Assembly: GCA_025774245.1 (NCBI GenBank)
Contig: JALGWI010000002.1
Coordinates: forward strand, 62,001-126,000
Reading direction: 5' to 3'
From: a bacterium
Lineage (GTDB): Bacteria > Joyebacterota > Joyebacteria > Joyebacterales > Joyebacteraceae
Length of the DNA: 64,000 bases
Both the position numbers and the translations under genes were made by a program. How positions within the stretch are numbered: the first letter of the stretch is position 1; each line of letters begins with the position of its first letter. This document shows, one piece after another, positions 47,663 to 57,700 of this stretch. The notes under the pieces were generated by a model. It was given only the letters and a program-made list of their open reading frames with translations, was not told where the DNA came from and did not search any database.

Positions 47663-48433
47663 TCAGCCCGGCGGAAAGCCCGGTTCCGGATCACCGGGAA
47701 TCCCGGGCGGCCCCGGCCTTCCCGGCCCCCCCTCGCCTCGGCGGCCCCCGTCCCGCCCGGCCACGAGGACGACGATCTCGCCCCGAAGGGGATCCTCCTC
47801 CGCGCGCGTCGCGAGCTCCTCGAGACCCCCGCGCAGGACCTCCTCGTGCACCTTCGTCAGCTCGCGCGCAACGACCGCCTCGCGATCGCCGAGCACCTCC
47901 CCCATGTCCCGGAGCGTGGCGGCGATCCTGTGCGGAGCCTCGTAGAAGATGATCGTGCACGCGAGGTCGGCCATCTCATCGAGCTTCCGCCTCCGTGCCG
48001 CGGACCTTCTCGGGAGAAAGCCCGCGAAGAAGAACGGCTGCGGCGGCAGCCCGGAGATCGAGAGCGCGGCGACGGCCGCCGATGGGCCCGGCACGGCGAC
48101 TACCTCGATCCCCTCGCGCGCGCAGAGGTTCACGAGGCGGTACCCGGGATCGGCCACGAGCGGCGTGCCCGCGTCGCTCACGAGCGCCACGTCCGCGCCC
48201 GACACGATCCGGTCGGCGATCCTCCGCGCGGCCCTCTCCTCGTTGTGTTCGTGATAGGCGATGAGTGGAGTCGCGATCTCGAAGCGCGAGAGGAGCTTCC
48301 TCGTCCGGCGCGTGTCCTCGGCGGCGATCCCGTCGACGGAACGGAGAACCTCGACGGCGCGAAAAGACGTGTCGTCGAGGTTGCCGAGCGGAGTGGCCAC
48401 AACGTAGAGGCGTCCGCGATCACTCACGCCCAT
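47663..48433 (-). CDS. rsmI: 16S rRNA (cytidine-1402-2'-O)-methyltransferase RsmI
   Basis: 256 residues of the tetrapyrrole-methylase fold. LYVVATPLGNLDDTSFRAVE, AAEDTRRTRKLLSRF, LVSDAGTPLVADPGYRLV, VPGPSAAVAALSISGLP and FYEAPHRIAATL are all diagnostic. The last 22 residues are a Gly-Pro-rich tail resembling a short collagen-like repeat, not part of the family fold. It overlaps recJ by 14 nt. Confidence 0.95.
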   Translation of the reverse strand: MGVSDRGRLYVVATPLGNLDDTSFRAVEVLRSVDGIAAEDTRRTRKLLSRFEIATPLIAYHEHNEERAARRIADRIVSGADVALVSDAGTPLVADPGYRLVNLCAREGIEVVAVPGPSAAVAALSISGLPPQPFFFAGFLPRRSAARRRKLDEMADLACTIIFYEAPHRIAATLRDMGEVLGDREAVVARELTKVHEEVLRGGLEELATRAEEDPLRGEIVVLVAGRDGGRRGEGGPGRPGPPGIPGDPEPGFPPG

Positions 48434-50123
48434 CGGTCGCCGTCCCTCCCGCGCGACCGGACCCCCCGGTCGCGATGGCGTCGAGGACGCTCGCGAACGC
48501 GCGCGCGCCCTCGTAGCGCAACCGGTAGACGAGATCGACCGGCGTCCGCCCGAGCCGGACCGGCGTGGAGAACCGGAGTCCGGCCGCGAGGGCGGCTTCG
48601 TACTGCTCCGCGCCGGTGCCCCGCGCGACGAGCACCGGGCGCGGGTTGCCCTGTCCGAACGGGGCGAGCGAGTCGAACTCCCGCCCGACCTCCGACGTGG
48701 CGCCGACGAGGGGAAGCTCCGCGTCGATCGCCCTCGGTCGGGGCTCCGGCGGGTGCTCCGCCGCGTACTCGATCATCCGCTCGCGGAAGGCGGGGACGTT
48801 CTCGTTTCTGATCGTGAAGCCCGCTGCGCGCGGGTGGCCACCGTAGCCGAGGAAAAGCTCCGCCATCGAGTTGAACGCGTCGACGAGGTTGAACCCCCCG
48901 GGACCGCGCGCCTCCCCCATCCGGTCTCCGTTCAGATTGGAGAGCACGATCACGGGCTTCCTGAGCTCCTCCGAGAGCCGCGACGTCACGTAACCCAGGA
49001 CCTCTATCCGGACGCTCGACTCGACGATCTCGACGGGGGCGTGGGAGGCCTTCGGGCGGCCCGCCCGCACCTGGCGCCACGCGGCCTGCGCCATCGAGCG
49101 CCACGCGCCCCTCCCGTCGACGAGTTCGCGCGCCGTCCCGCGCGCCGTTTCGATGTCGAGGGAGAGCAACAGGGCGAGCGCCGTGTTGCCGCCCTTTCCG
49201 TCCGAGACGCGGCCGAACGCCGGGCCGATCGAGTCGCGGACGTCGTTCTCGTCGACCTCCCGACCCCACAGCCGCGTCTCCTCGAGGAGCGCGCGGAGGC
49301 CGGGCCGTTCCGTCCGCGGCATCGCCGCGAGGCCGGCCGTCACGATCACCCTGTTGTCGAACGTCATCGGTACCTTGTCGGCGATCGAGCCGATCGCCGC
49401 GAGGGCGAGCGCCTCGTCGCGCCAGCGCGCGCCGTACCACGGCCGGGACGACGTCGCCGCACCGTGGGCCCCCGCGAGCTCCGCGAGGAGCAGCTCGGAC
49501 ACCCGGTACGACACGCCCACGCCCGCGAGGTAGCGGTACGGATAGTCGGTCTCCGGGAGCTTCGCGTTCACGATCGCCGCGGCGGGAGGAAGCTCGGGAG
49601 GGATTTCGTGGTGGTCGGTAACGATCGTGTCGATGCCGAGACCGTTCCCGTAACGGATGGCGTCGCGATCGCTGACGCAGCTGTCGACGGTCACGACCAG
49701 CGTGACGCCGCGCGCGGCGAGCCCGTCGAGCTCGGCGCGGTTGAGGCCGTGGCCCTCCGTCCTCCTGTCGGGGACGTAAGAGCTGACCGAGGCGCCGAGC
49801 TGTGTCAGGGCCTCGATCATGATGGTCGCTGCGGTCACGCCGTCCGCGTCATCGTGGCCGTGAACTGTGATGGCCTCGCCGTGCTCGAGCGCTCGTCCGA
49901 CCCTCTCGACGACGCGGTCCGCGTCCGGCAGCAGGTGGACGTCGGGGAGCGTTTCGAGGTCGGCCCGGACGTGCGCCGCGGCTCCCTCCGCCGACGTCAC
50001 GCCGCGCGACACCAGCACGCTCGCCATCACGGTCGAGAGACCCGTGGCCTCACGGATCTTCTCGGCGAGCGCGCGGTCGGGCGGATCGAACCTCCAGGTG
50101 TACTTGGCGCCCCTCTGAATCAT
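48420..50123 (-). CDS. recJ: Single-stranded-DNA-specific exonuclease RecJ
   Basis: 567 residues. DHH-family motifs: AITVHGHDDADGVTAATIM, LVVTVDSCVSDRDAI, TIVTDHHEIPPELPPAAA, and DHHA1 parts VIVLSNLNGDRMGEARGPGG and GYGGHPRAAGFTIR. It degrades single-stranded DNA 5' to 3' in recombination and repair. The usual first Asp-His-Asp-Ala-Asp motif reads His-Asp-Asp-Ala-Asp. It overlaps rsmI at its 3' end. Confidence 0.93.
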   Translation of the reverse strand: MIQRGAKYTWRFDPPDRALAEKIREATGLSTVMASVLVSRGVTSAEGAAAHVRADLETLPDVHLLPDADRVVERVGRALEHGEAITVHGHDDADGVTAATIMIEALTQLGASVSSYVPDRRTEGHGLNRAELDGLAARGVTLVVTVDSCVSDRDAIRYGNGLGIDTIVTDHHEIPPELPPAAAIVNAKLPETDYPYRYLAGVGVSYRVSELLLAELAGAHGAATSSRPWYGARWRDEALALAAIGSIADKVPMTFDNRVIVTAGLAAMPRTERPGLRALLEETRLWGREVDENDVRDSIGPAFGRVSDGKGGNTALALLLSLDIETARGTARELVDGRGAWRSMAQAAWRQVRAGRPKASHAPVEIVESSVRIEVLGYVTSRLSEELRKPVIVLSNLNGDRMGEARGPGGFNLVDAFNSMAELFLGYGGHPRAAGFTIRNENVPAFRERMIEYAAEHPPEPRPRAIDAELPLVGATSEVGREFDSLAPFGQGNPRPVLVARGTGAEQYEAALAAGLRFSTPVRLGRTPVDLVYRLRYEGARAFASVLDAIATGGSGRAGGTATDGRE

Positions 50124-50179
50124 GGATCCCCGCGGATGAGGGAAGCCGGCGTTCGACCCGCGCGGCCTCCGGGCGGCCG

Positions 50180-50935
50180 CTACTCGCTCTTCCCGCGCTT
50201 CAACGTCATGAAATGCTCGATGATGTCGATCGGCACGGGGAAGACGATCGTCGAGTTCTTCTCCACCGCGATCTCGCTCAGGGTCTGCAGGAACCGAAGC
50301 TGGATCGAGGTCGGCTCAGAGGCCAGCACCTTCGCAGCGCTCGCGAGGGTCTCCGACGCCTGGGACTCGCCCTGGGCGTGGATGATCTTCGCGCGCCGCT
50401 CACGCTCGGCCTCCGCCTGCTTCGCGATCGCACGCTGCATCTGTTCCGGAAGATCGACGTGCTTGACCTCGACGGCCGAGACTTTGATGCCCCAGCCGTC
50501 GGTCGCGCGGTCGAGGATCCCCTGCAGCTCCTGGTTGATCTTCTCGCGCTCCGACAGCAGCTCGTCGAGGTCGCCGGAGCCGATCACGCTCCGAAGCGTA
50601 GTCTGCGCCAGCTGCGACGTCGCGTAGGCGTAGTCCTGCACCTCGACGATCGCCTTGTCCGGCTCGAAGACGCGGTAGTAGACGACGGCGTTCACCTTGA
50701 CCGAGACGTTGTCCTTCGTGATGACGTCCTGCGGCGGCACGTCCATGGCGATGATGCGGAGGCCGACGCGGACCAGCCGGTCGATGAACGGGATGATCAG
50801 CACGAGGCCGGGTCCCCTGACGCCGGCGAGGCGGCCGAGGCGGAACAGCACGCCGCGCTCGTACTCCCGCAGCACGTAGATCGCCTTTGAGAGCAGGACG
50901 AGGAACACCAATACGAGGATCACGATTCCAGTCAT
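50180..50935 (-). CDS. Slipin-type SPFH/band-7 membrane protein
   Basis: 251 residues. Start at ATG 50935, directly after a strong AGGAGGTGAGC site (the start at 50941 is too close). One N-terminal helix ([20 protein letters not shown]) precedes the SPFH domain ([54 protein letters not shown]) and a coiled coil ([15 protein letters not shown]). Slipins form membrane oligomers and pair with NfeD proteins, as here. Confidence 0.93.
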   Translation of the reverse strand: MTGIVILVLVFLVLLSKAIYVLREYERGVLFRLGRLAGVRGPGLVLIIPFIDRLVRVGLRIIAMDVPPQDVITKDNVSVKVNAVVYYRVFEPDKAIVEVQDYAYATSQLAQTTLRSVIGSGDLDELLSEREKINQELQGILDRATDGWGIKVSAVEVKHVDLPEQMQRAIAKQAEAERERRAKIIHAQGESQASETLASAAKVLASEPTSIQLRFLQTLSEIAVEKNSTIVFPVPIDIIEHFMTLKRGKSE

Positions 50936-50944
50936 GCTCACCTC

Positions 50945-51283
50945 CTATGGGATCCGTTGCACCGTGAGGACCATCCTGTCGACGGAGACCACGGTCACAC
51001 GCGTTCCCTTTGGGATCTCTTCGCCGGCCACGGCGTTCCAGTACTCGCCGCGGACGAAGACGCGCCCTTCGGGCGAGAGGTCGTTCACCGCCTCACCGAT
51101 CTCACCGACCATCCCTTCGCGGCCCGTGCTGACGCGCCGCCCCTGGGCCAGCAGGCCGATGGGGACGGCCAGCAGGAAGAACACGATCATGAGGGCCACG
51201 GCCGGCATGATCGCGCTCTGATCCAGGCCGAAGAGCCGGAACAGCGCGGTCAGGAGATCGAGCAATCCGGTGAACTCGCCCAC
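50945..51283 (-). CDS. Short NfeD-like protein
   Basis: 112 residues from GTG 51283 (GGAGGTTCGA upstream). One transmembrane helix (PAVALMIVFFLLAVPIGLLA) and a C-terminal OB-fold NfeD domain (GREGMVGEIGEAVNDLSPEG, VFVRGEYWNAVAGEEIPKG, VTVVSVDRMVLTVQ). The protease domain of long NfeD proteins is absent. It lies 9 bp before the slipin start, the usual partner arrangement. Confidence 0.9.
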   Translation of the reverse strand: MGEFTGLLDLLTALFRLFGLDQSAIMPAVALMIVFFLLAVPIGLLAQGRRVSTGREGMVGEIGEAVNDLSPEGRVFVRGEYWNAVAGEEIPKGTRVTVVSVDRMVLTVQRIP

Positions 51284-51332
51284 TCGAACCTCCGCTCGGG
51301 AGCACGTCGGGCGCGCCGGTCGAGGCGCTTCA

Positions 51333-52571
51333 CTACGCCCGGTCGGGCTGCGCGAACTCCGCCCTGGTGTAGACCCGGATGCCGAGCCGATCCCGCCCCT
51401 CGGTCACGAGGCCGTCGCCGACGAACGACTCCAGGATCGCGTCGAGCTGCGCCGGCGAGAGCGGACTCGAACGGAAGAGGATCGGATACGGCGTCTCCAC
51501 CTCGATGCTCGACAGGAGATCGGGCTCGTAATCGCCCGCCTCGACGACCGGGAGGACCTTCGCCCGCTTCAGGTACTTCTCGAACGCGGCCGGGTCCCTC
51601 TGGATGTTCGCCATCGTCCGCGTGTAGCGGTGCGCGTCGCTTCCCTCCTTCGCGTAGATCGCGAGCTGGAAGTCGGCCTGCGTCTGCCGCTTGCGGATCA
51701 TGGTTCGGATGATGCCGAGGTCGTCCGGTGTGGCATCGAGAAGCACCATCCCATCCTGCGCCATGTCTACCATCCGTGTCAACAGGGTTTGGACGGGAAG
51801 CTCCTCGCCGTTCCACCTGAGGACGGCCTGGAGACCGTGCTTCGTCGCGCGCCACCGGTTGATCATGATGGTGCGGTACTCGTCCTCGGAGATCTCCCGG
51901 TCTGACTCGTGCTCGGCGACCTGGTGCATGAGACCGGCGACGAGCGTCACGAGCTCGCACATGAGCCGGGTCGAGCTCACGCAGTCGCCTACCCGGAGCT
52001 CGACGGTCGACCCCCACGCCAGCTTGGAGCAGACGTCGCCGCCCCAGTCGGGCTGCGACAGAGCCGGAGAGACCAGCGACTGGGGAACCGAACACCACTC
52101 CGCGAACGATGCAACGCGATAGCTCTTGTAGTCTCCCGTCCTCCTTCTGTAGATGGGGCTGTTGGCCATGAGCGCGGCGAACGGCGCCACGTAGCGCGCC
52201 ATCGCGTTCTGCACGCGGATCGCCGCCGTCCAGTCGCGGACCGTGCCGACGTGGATGTGCGCGCCGACGGGCTCCCTCTCGAAGGGACGTGTCCCGGCCC
52301 GCAGCAGGAACCACTTCTTCTTCGCGAGCGCCTTCCTGAGCTCGCTGTCGAACCTCTCGCTCTTCTCGAGGATCTCCCGGAAGCTCCTCACCGAGCCGAT
52401 CCGGCTCTCCAGCAGCTCCAGATCGGTCCCCGGCTCGGCCCACGGGAGCATCTGCCTGAGTTCGTCGGCGAGGAGCTCGACGTCCTTCTCGTCGACATTC
52501 TCCCCCGACTCCCTGAGTATCGCCATCTCCCAGTCGTAACCGACCGTGAGCGGCTCGAAGTAGGTGGCCAT
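51333..52571 (-). CDS. GCS2-family carboxylate-amine ligase (YbdK-like)
   Basis: 412 residues with the GCS2 layout: VGYDWEMAIL near the N-terminus, FEREPVGAHIHVGTVRDW near residue 105, SVPQSLVSPALSQPDWGGD, and STVELRVGDCVSSTRLMCEL with the Arg and Glu of the active site, then MINRWRATKHGLQA. The fold is that of plant-type glutamate-cysteine ligases, but the true product in most bacteria is not known. It begins immediately after the stop of the upstream unknown gene, so they are coupled. Confidence 0.83.
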   Translation of the reverse strand: MATYFEPLTVGYDWEMAILRESGENVDEKDVELLADELRQMLPWAEPGTDLELLESRIGSVRSFREILEKSERFDSELRKALAKKKWFLLRAGTRPFEREPVGAHIHVGTVRDWTAAIRVQNAMARYVAPFAALMANSPIYRRRTGDYKSYRVASFAEWCSVPQSLVSPALSQPDWGGDVCSKLAWGSTVELRVGDCVSSTRLMCELVTLVAGLMHQVAEHESDREISEDEYRTIMINRWRATKHGLQAVLRWNGEELPVQTLLTRMVDMAQDGMVLLDATPDDLGIIRTMIRKRQTQADFQLAIYAKEGSDAHRYTRTMANIQRDPAAFEKYLKRAKVLPVVEAGDYEPDLLSSIEVETPYPILFRSSPLSPAQLDAILESFVGDGLVTEGRDRLGIRVYTRAEFAQPDRA

Positions 52572-54008
52572 CTATGCCTCCACTCGCACCGAGAGCCGCT
52601 CTCCTCCGACCGTCGTCGTGCACTCGATCGGGAAGGAACCCCTCGGGATGTTGATGGTCTTGGTATGGACGCGCCCCGCTCCCGCGAGATCGCGGGCGGA
52701 GAGCGTGACGGACCTCCGGCCTTGAGCGGTCCGGATCGAGACGCGGAAGGGATCGCCCTTCCTGCTCGTCCGCACCGTGAGTGCGACGGGAATCCCGCCT
52801 CGGCCGGCCCGGCCCTTCGATGCCAGGAACATCGTCGTGTCGTTCGCGGCCACGTCGGACCCGACGAGGAACGCGACGCCGTAGCGCGCGCGCCCGCCCT
52901 TCGGGATCTTCCTGGGCGCGTGACGGAGCTGCAACTCGGGTCCCTGGTAGTCGCTCCTGATGCTCAGGTGGCAGCCCCTCCTCGTGCCGAACAGGATCGC
53001 GAGGACGCGGCCCTCGCGCTCGTGACGCGAGATCACGAAGCCGGGCTTGAGACCGAAGTGCTCGTCCCTCCAGTCGCGCCAGCGCCAGCGCCTCCCGTAG
53101 CCGGGACGGTGGTAGCGGACCTTCGTGAGGCCCCGCCCGCCGGGAACGTCGAAGACGCTGAGCGAGGCGGGATGGCCGTCGGCCCTGGTCGACATCCTGA
53201 CGACGAAGGTAACGTCGGTCTCGTCCTTCTCCTTCTTGTCGCCCGCCTTGCCGGCCGACCCGTCGCCGGACGCCTCGTCGCCGTCCTTCTTCGCGTCCTT
53301 CCGCTCCGTCTCTCCGGCGTAGGAGATCACGTAGCGACCGACGACGCCCGGGAGGTCGCTCTCGAGCTCGACCTCCTTCGAGATCGTCACTCCCTCGGGC
53401 GACTTGAGGCTCCGACTGAACCGAAGCTCCGCCGAGCCGGTCGCAGGCTCAGGCTCGGTCCGCTCGAACTCCGACTTCCAGATCTCTCCCGGAGAGCCTC
53501 CCTCGACGATGAGCTCCTCCGCGCCTCCGAGCAGGATGTACTTCCCCGCCATGATGTAATCGAGAGGCTGTGCGAAGCGGTCCTCCCCCGCGCACCCGCG
53601 GAGCGACAGGAGCCTCGCGCCGCGGTGGGGCTGGTACACCGCCGACACGAAGCAGTTGGCCAGGATGTCCTCGGCGTACCCGTCGCTGTCGACGTCGCCG
53701 GAGCGCTTCTCGACGACACCGGCCCGCGTGCACTCGAGGTCGACGCGGGGTCCCCTCTTCCTGAGGATCTTTGCGCTCTCCTTCGGATCGAGGACCAGGA
53801 GGTCGCCCTTCTTGACTTTCCACGGAAACATGAAGTCACGCGTGAGCGACGCTTCCTTGCCGATGAAAGTCTTCGGAACGCTCAGCGCGCCCGCGGCTGC
53901 CCCCTTCACCTTGACGACGAGCTTGAAGCGCCCGAACTCCAGGCCGTTGTCGTCCCGGTAGCGCTTCTCGAGTGTCTTCTTCCGTACTTCCGCTAGCAGT
54001 CGTTGCAT
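52572..54008 (-). CDS. Unrecognised 478-residue protein, possibly with a carbohydrate-type beta-sandwich
   Basis: Start ATG 54008 (GGACGGAGACGATC upstream). No signal peptide. Basic N-terminus MQRLLAEVRKKTLEKRYRD, then mainly beta-rich sequence with VDSDGYAEDILANCFVSAVY and YQPHRGARLLSLRG, a charged linker (DAKKDGDEASGDGSAGKAGD), and a Cys-poor C-terminal half. The beta-rich style and HRGARLLSL recall the galactose-mutarotase-like domains attached to amylase-type enzymes, but I cannot confirm this. It abuts the GCS2-type ligase gene, which suggests a joint pathway. Confidence 0.6.
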   Translation of the reverse strand: MQRLLAEVRKKTLEKRYRDDNGLEFGRFKLVVKVKGAAAGALSVPKTFIGKEASLTRDFMFPWKVKKGDLLVLDPKESAKILRKRGPRVDLECTRAGVVEKRSGDVDSDGYAEDILANCFVSAVYQPHRGARLLSLRGCAGEDRFAQPLDYIMAGKYILLGGAEELIVEGGSPGEIWKSEFERTEPEPATGSAELRFSRSLKSPEGVTISKEVELESDLPGVVGRYVISYAGETERKDAKKDGDEASGDGSAGKAGDKKEKDETDVTFVVRMSTRADGHPASLSVFDVPGGRGLTKVRYHRPGYGRRWRWRDWRDEHFGLKPGFVISRHEREGRVLAILFGTRRGCHLSIRSDYQGPELQLRHAPRKIPKGGRARYGVAFLVGSDVAANDTTMFLASKGRAGRGGIPVALTVRTSRKGDPFRVSIRTAQGRRSVTLSARDLAGAGRVHTKTINIPRGSFPIECTTTVGGERLSVRVEA

Positions 54009-54141
54009 GATCGTCTCCGTCCTTCCCTGGCTGGGTGCTGTTCGGCATTCCTGGAGAAGGCTCAAGGAGAGGGAGACTCCGGTCCCACCTGCAGGGCCCG
54101 GGTGCCCCGCGCAACGGATGACGCGGCCGCGCGGGCACAAT

Positions 54142-54179
54142 AAAAAGGGAGCAGAGAGTCAGCGACCCTCTGCTCCCTT
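54142..54179 (-). terminator. Intrinsic terminator after the HU gene
   Basis: 12-bp stem AAGGGAGCAGAG/CTCTGCTCCCTT with an 11-nt loop, followed on the minus strand by TTTTTATTG. It lies about 35 bp beyond the HU stop codon. Confidence 0.85.
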
Positions 54180-54211
54180 CGCAGAGTTCAGTACTCCCTA
54201 AGACCTTCTCG

Positions 54212-54496
54212 CTATTTGACCGTGTCCTTCAAGGACTTGCCGGCCTTGAACTTCGGGTAGTAGTGGCTCCCGACGTGCTTCGTCTTGTCGCTGCCGGGGA
54301 TCCTCCAGTCGCGGGCAGGGCGATGCTCGGCACTGAACGTGCCGAACCCGGTAATCTGTACCTTGCCTCTGTCCTTGAGCTCCGTCGAGATGATCCCAGT
54401 ATCGGTGGAGAAAAGGATGTCGATGGTCTCCTTGGCGGATCTGTTCGACTGTCCGGTCTTCTCTGCCAGCTTCTCAACAAGCTCAGCCTTGTTCAT
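54212..54496 (-). CDS. HU/IHF family DNA-binding protein
   Basis: 94 residues. MNKAELVEKLAEKTGQSNRS and the family core VQITGFGTFSAEHRPARDWR are clear. The DNA-binding arm is shorter and its tip (RIPGSDKTKHVGSHYYPKF) departs from typical HU, including the usual Asn-Pro-x-Thr stretch. It bends and compacts DNA. It has its own promoter and terminator. Confidence 0.92.
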   Translation of the reverse strand: MNKAELVEKLAEKTGQSNRSAKETIDILFSTDTGIISTELKDRGKVQITGFGTFSAEHRPARDWRIPGSDKTKHVGSHYYPKFKAGKSLKDTVK

Positions 54497-54561
54497 CTGC
54501 TGCTCCCTCCTGATCTCTGACCACTGCCCCTTGGTTTGCGAAACGTCCCGAACTTTGGGAC

Positions 54562-54590
54562 AAGCTACGACACACCTCAGATGTTGTCAA
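54562..54590 (-). promoter_or_regulatory. Sigma70-type promoter of the HU gene
   Basis: On the minus strand TTGACA (54590-54585), a 17 bp spacer and TAGCTT (54567-54562). A GTCCC-N7-GGGAC palindrome (54545-54561) covers the predicted start and could be an operator. The remaining gap to lptD (54591-54748) holds nothing else I can identify. Confidence 0.75.
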
Positions 54591-54748
54591 TAGGAAACGT
54601 CCAAAAAGTGGGGGCAATCGGGACACAGGGGCCGCAGGTACGGGGTGATGCACATACAGGAGTATTCCTACTATAGTGGCGGCCCCTTGGAGGCTTTCTA
54701 CCGCTCCCGGGCCCAGCGGCAGGCGTGTTTCGGCGGTGGCCACGAGGA

Positions 54749-57700
54749 TCAGCGGACGCTCCGCCGGAGGAACCTCTCCCCCCTCTCGAACTGGATCTCC
54801 GGAAGCTCCTTGACGTTGATCTGGAAGTACATCTGCCACTCGCCCTCGTAGTAGCGGCTCGTGAACTGGGCCTCCCAGCAGTGCATGTCCCGGTAGATCG
54901 TGTACTCCTGGCTCGAGACCTCCTGTTCGGCGAGATCGTAGTGGATGCCGTAGTTCAGTCGCCAGTTGTCGGTCAGCGAGAAGGCGAACGAGCCCTCGGT
55001 CCAGTAGCTGGCCGTCTCCGAGTTGGCGCCGCGGGAGTACCGGAACGTGACCGAGGCGTCCCAGGGACGGGCCGCGAGCCGGGACGACGCGTCCCTCATC
55101 GCGAACTCGCGCCTGATCTCGTCCGCCGGCGAACGCCCGTACTCCACGGGCGGCTCCGTCCCGATCTCGCCGAGCATCAGCGGCGGCCTCCCTCGCAGAT
55201 TGAAGGTGGACGTCAGGCTCGAGCTCTGGAGGTCCCATCCGTACGGGTCGTGGCGCGTGGCCCACCGGAACGAGAACGGGAGGCCGGGCCTGAACTCCAG
55301 GCCGCTCACGAGGTCCGACCAGGGCTCCTCCTCTTCGATGAAGTTGTACGAGCTCGCGAAGGAGAGCCTGAGCAGGTTGTCGATCTTGCTGATCTTCCCT
55401 TCCCTGAGCAGCTTGGCCTGGAGCTTGTTGACCAGGGACAGGTTCAGGGCCTCCCTCTCCCTCGGGGTGCCGCCGAACCCGCCGAACACGGGGAAGCGGT
55501 CGCTGCCGTCCTCGTCGAAGTACTGATCGAAGTCCGGCGTCCACGCGAACGACGCGGTCGGCTCGATGATGTGGCGGAGGCCCTCGAGCGCCCCCACGCG
55601 CGGGAAGAAGGTGCCGTAGATCGACGTCCCCCCGGAGACGGCAGCGCTGTAGGTGAACCGACTCTGGAACTCGTTGCCCAGCTTGTCGCGGTCGTACAGG
55701 TTCTGGAGGAGATCGACGCGTGGCGTGACGTTGAGCCAGCCGAGCACGCGGCTCGTGTTCCGTATGCTCGCGCCGATGCCGATGCCCTGGTGGATCTCGG
55801 TCTCGTCCTCGACGGTGTCGCGGTCGTTGACCGCCTGCGCCCGCCAGCTGTACGTCGTCTTCGACAACCAGCCCGCGATGCCCGTGAGGTCCGGCGCCGC
55901 GGCGACGATCGGCCGCTGCGACGCCGACACGTTGATCCTCGGAAGCTCCGAGCGGATGACGTTCGCGTCGAGCTCCTCCCGCCGGTCGAGCGTGACGCCG
56001 ATCGAGAGGCTGCTCCAGCGCCCGCGCGTCCAGAACTGGGAGTGGAGGCTCCGGTTGCTGGCGTCCTGGATCGACTGGTTGGAGTCGCTGGCGTAGGTCG
56101 CGTCGCTCCGGAAGTCGCCCGACGCGCCGACCGACCAGTTCCTGCCGATCTCCTGCTTGTGCCGGATCTTGAGATCCCATCGGCGCCGGTTGTCGATCAG
56201 CTCGTCCGCGAACGACGTCTCGACCGAACCCGTGAGACGATAGCGGAGTTTGTACCGCGCCTCGGCATGGACGATCCACCGCGTCTGGTCGTAGTAGTCC
56301 GCCCACGCCGAGAGGTCCCAGTAGTCGCTCGGCGCCCAGAAGTACCCGAAGTTCTTGATGAAGCGCCCCCGCGTCTCCGAGAACCCGATGTCGAGCCTCG
56401 GGATGAGGAAGCCGGAGTGGCGCGTCGTCCTGATCGGGAAGACGAAGAACGGCAGGGCGAAGACCGGGATCTCACCGACGTAGAGGATGATCGGCTTGGC
56501 CACGGCCTTGTCGTCCAGGTAGATCTTCATCTGGTGTGACTTGATCCGGTAGTGCGGCTCGGCCTCCGAGCAGGTCGTGTAGACGCCTTGCTCCACGAGC
56601 AGCGTGCCGTCGGCCTGCCGGATGACGCGGTCGCCGTAGTAGATGCCCTGCTCGAAGGTCGTCGTGCCTCCGAGCACCGCGCCGGTCTGCTCCTCGAGGT
56701 CGTAGCCCAGGCTCTCGCCGACCAGGCGCTGCGAGCCCTCCTGGAGGTCCGGCGAGCCCCGGGCCGAGAGAACCTGGTCGTCGGGATCGAAGACGATCTC
56801 GTCGGCCGTGAGGACGGACTCGTGATACTCGGCCGTTGCGAGGCCGGTCAGGAGGATCCGGTTCCGTCCGACGTAGTAGTCGATCTGATCGGAGGTGTAG
56901 ACGACGGAGTCGAGGGCCACGGAGTCCGCGATCGCCGGCTCTCCCAGGGGCGTCTCCGCGAGCGCGGGGCCTGCGATCGGCGGCCCGGGTCCGAGCGGCT
57001 CGGGCGCGGGCGATTCCTCGGCCGGCGCGCCCTCGGTCGGCTCCTCCGACGGCGTGTCTTCGGGCGGTGGCTCCCCGGTGAACGGGTCCGCCGGGGGTGA
57101 TTCCGCCGGTGCCGACTCGACCGGCGGCTCGGGTGCTCCCGGCTCCTCCGACGGCGGCCCCGCCGGCGCCGGTTGCCCCTCTTCGGGGGCCTCGGAGGCG
57201 AACACGTAGTAGCCGCTCGCGGCCCCGCGGAAGATCGCTCGATCGATCGCGCCGTCTTCGAAGAGGACGTCGATCTGGCGCGCCGAGACCCTGTTCATCT
57301 CGCCCGCCGTTCCCACGAAGTGCTCGCTCGTGGCTCTTCCCCGGACGACCACGAGGACGGGCTCGCCCTCCTGGAAGTACATCGTCAGCGTGTCCCCGCT
57401 GACGGTCCCGCGGTGTGGCTCTTCCTCCGGTTCCTTGGCCTCGACGTGATAGCTCGTGCCGGCGTTGCCGGTCGCGATGACGCGGGAGACCCGCCCTTCC
57501 GACGCGAACACGAGGATGCGCTCGCCGGTCAGGCGGTCGGAGTTCTGCTCCACGACGGGAGCGCCCTCGAGCGCCATGCGGTCGTCGCCGAAGATCGTGG
57601 CCACCCTCGACCGCGTGGACAGCTCGTCCCGCCTGATCTCGGCGTCTCCGAACGCGATCATCGAGTCGCGGCCCTGGGCGAGCTCGATGACGTCGGCGAC

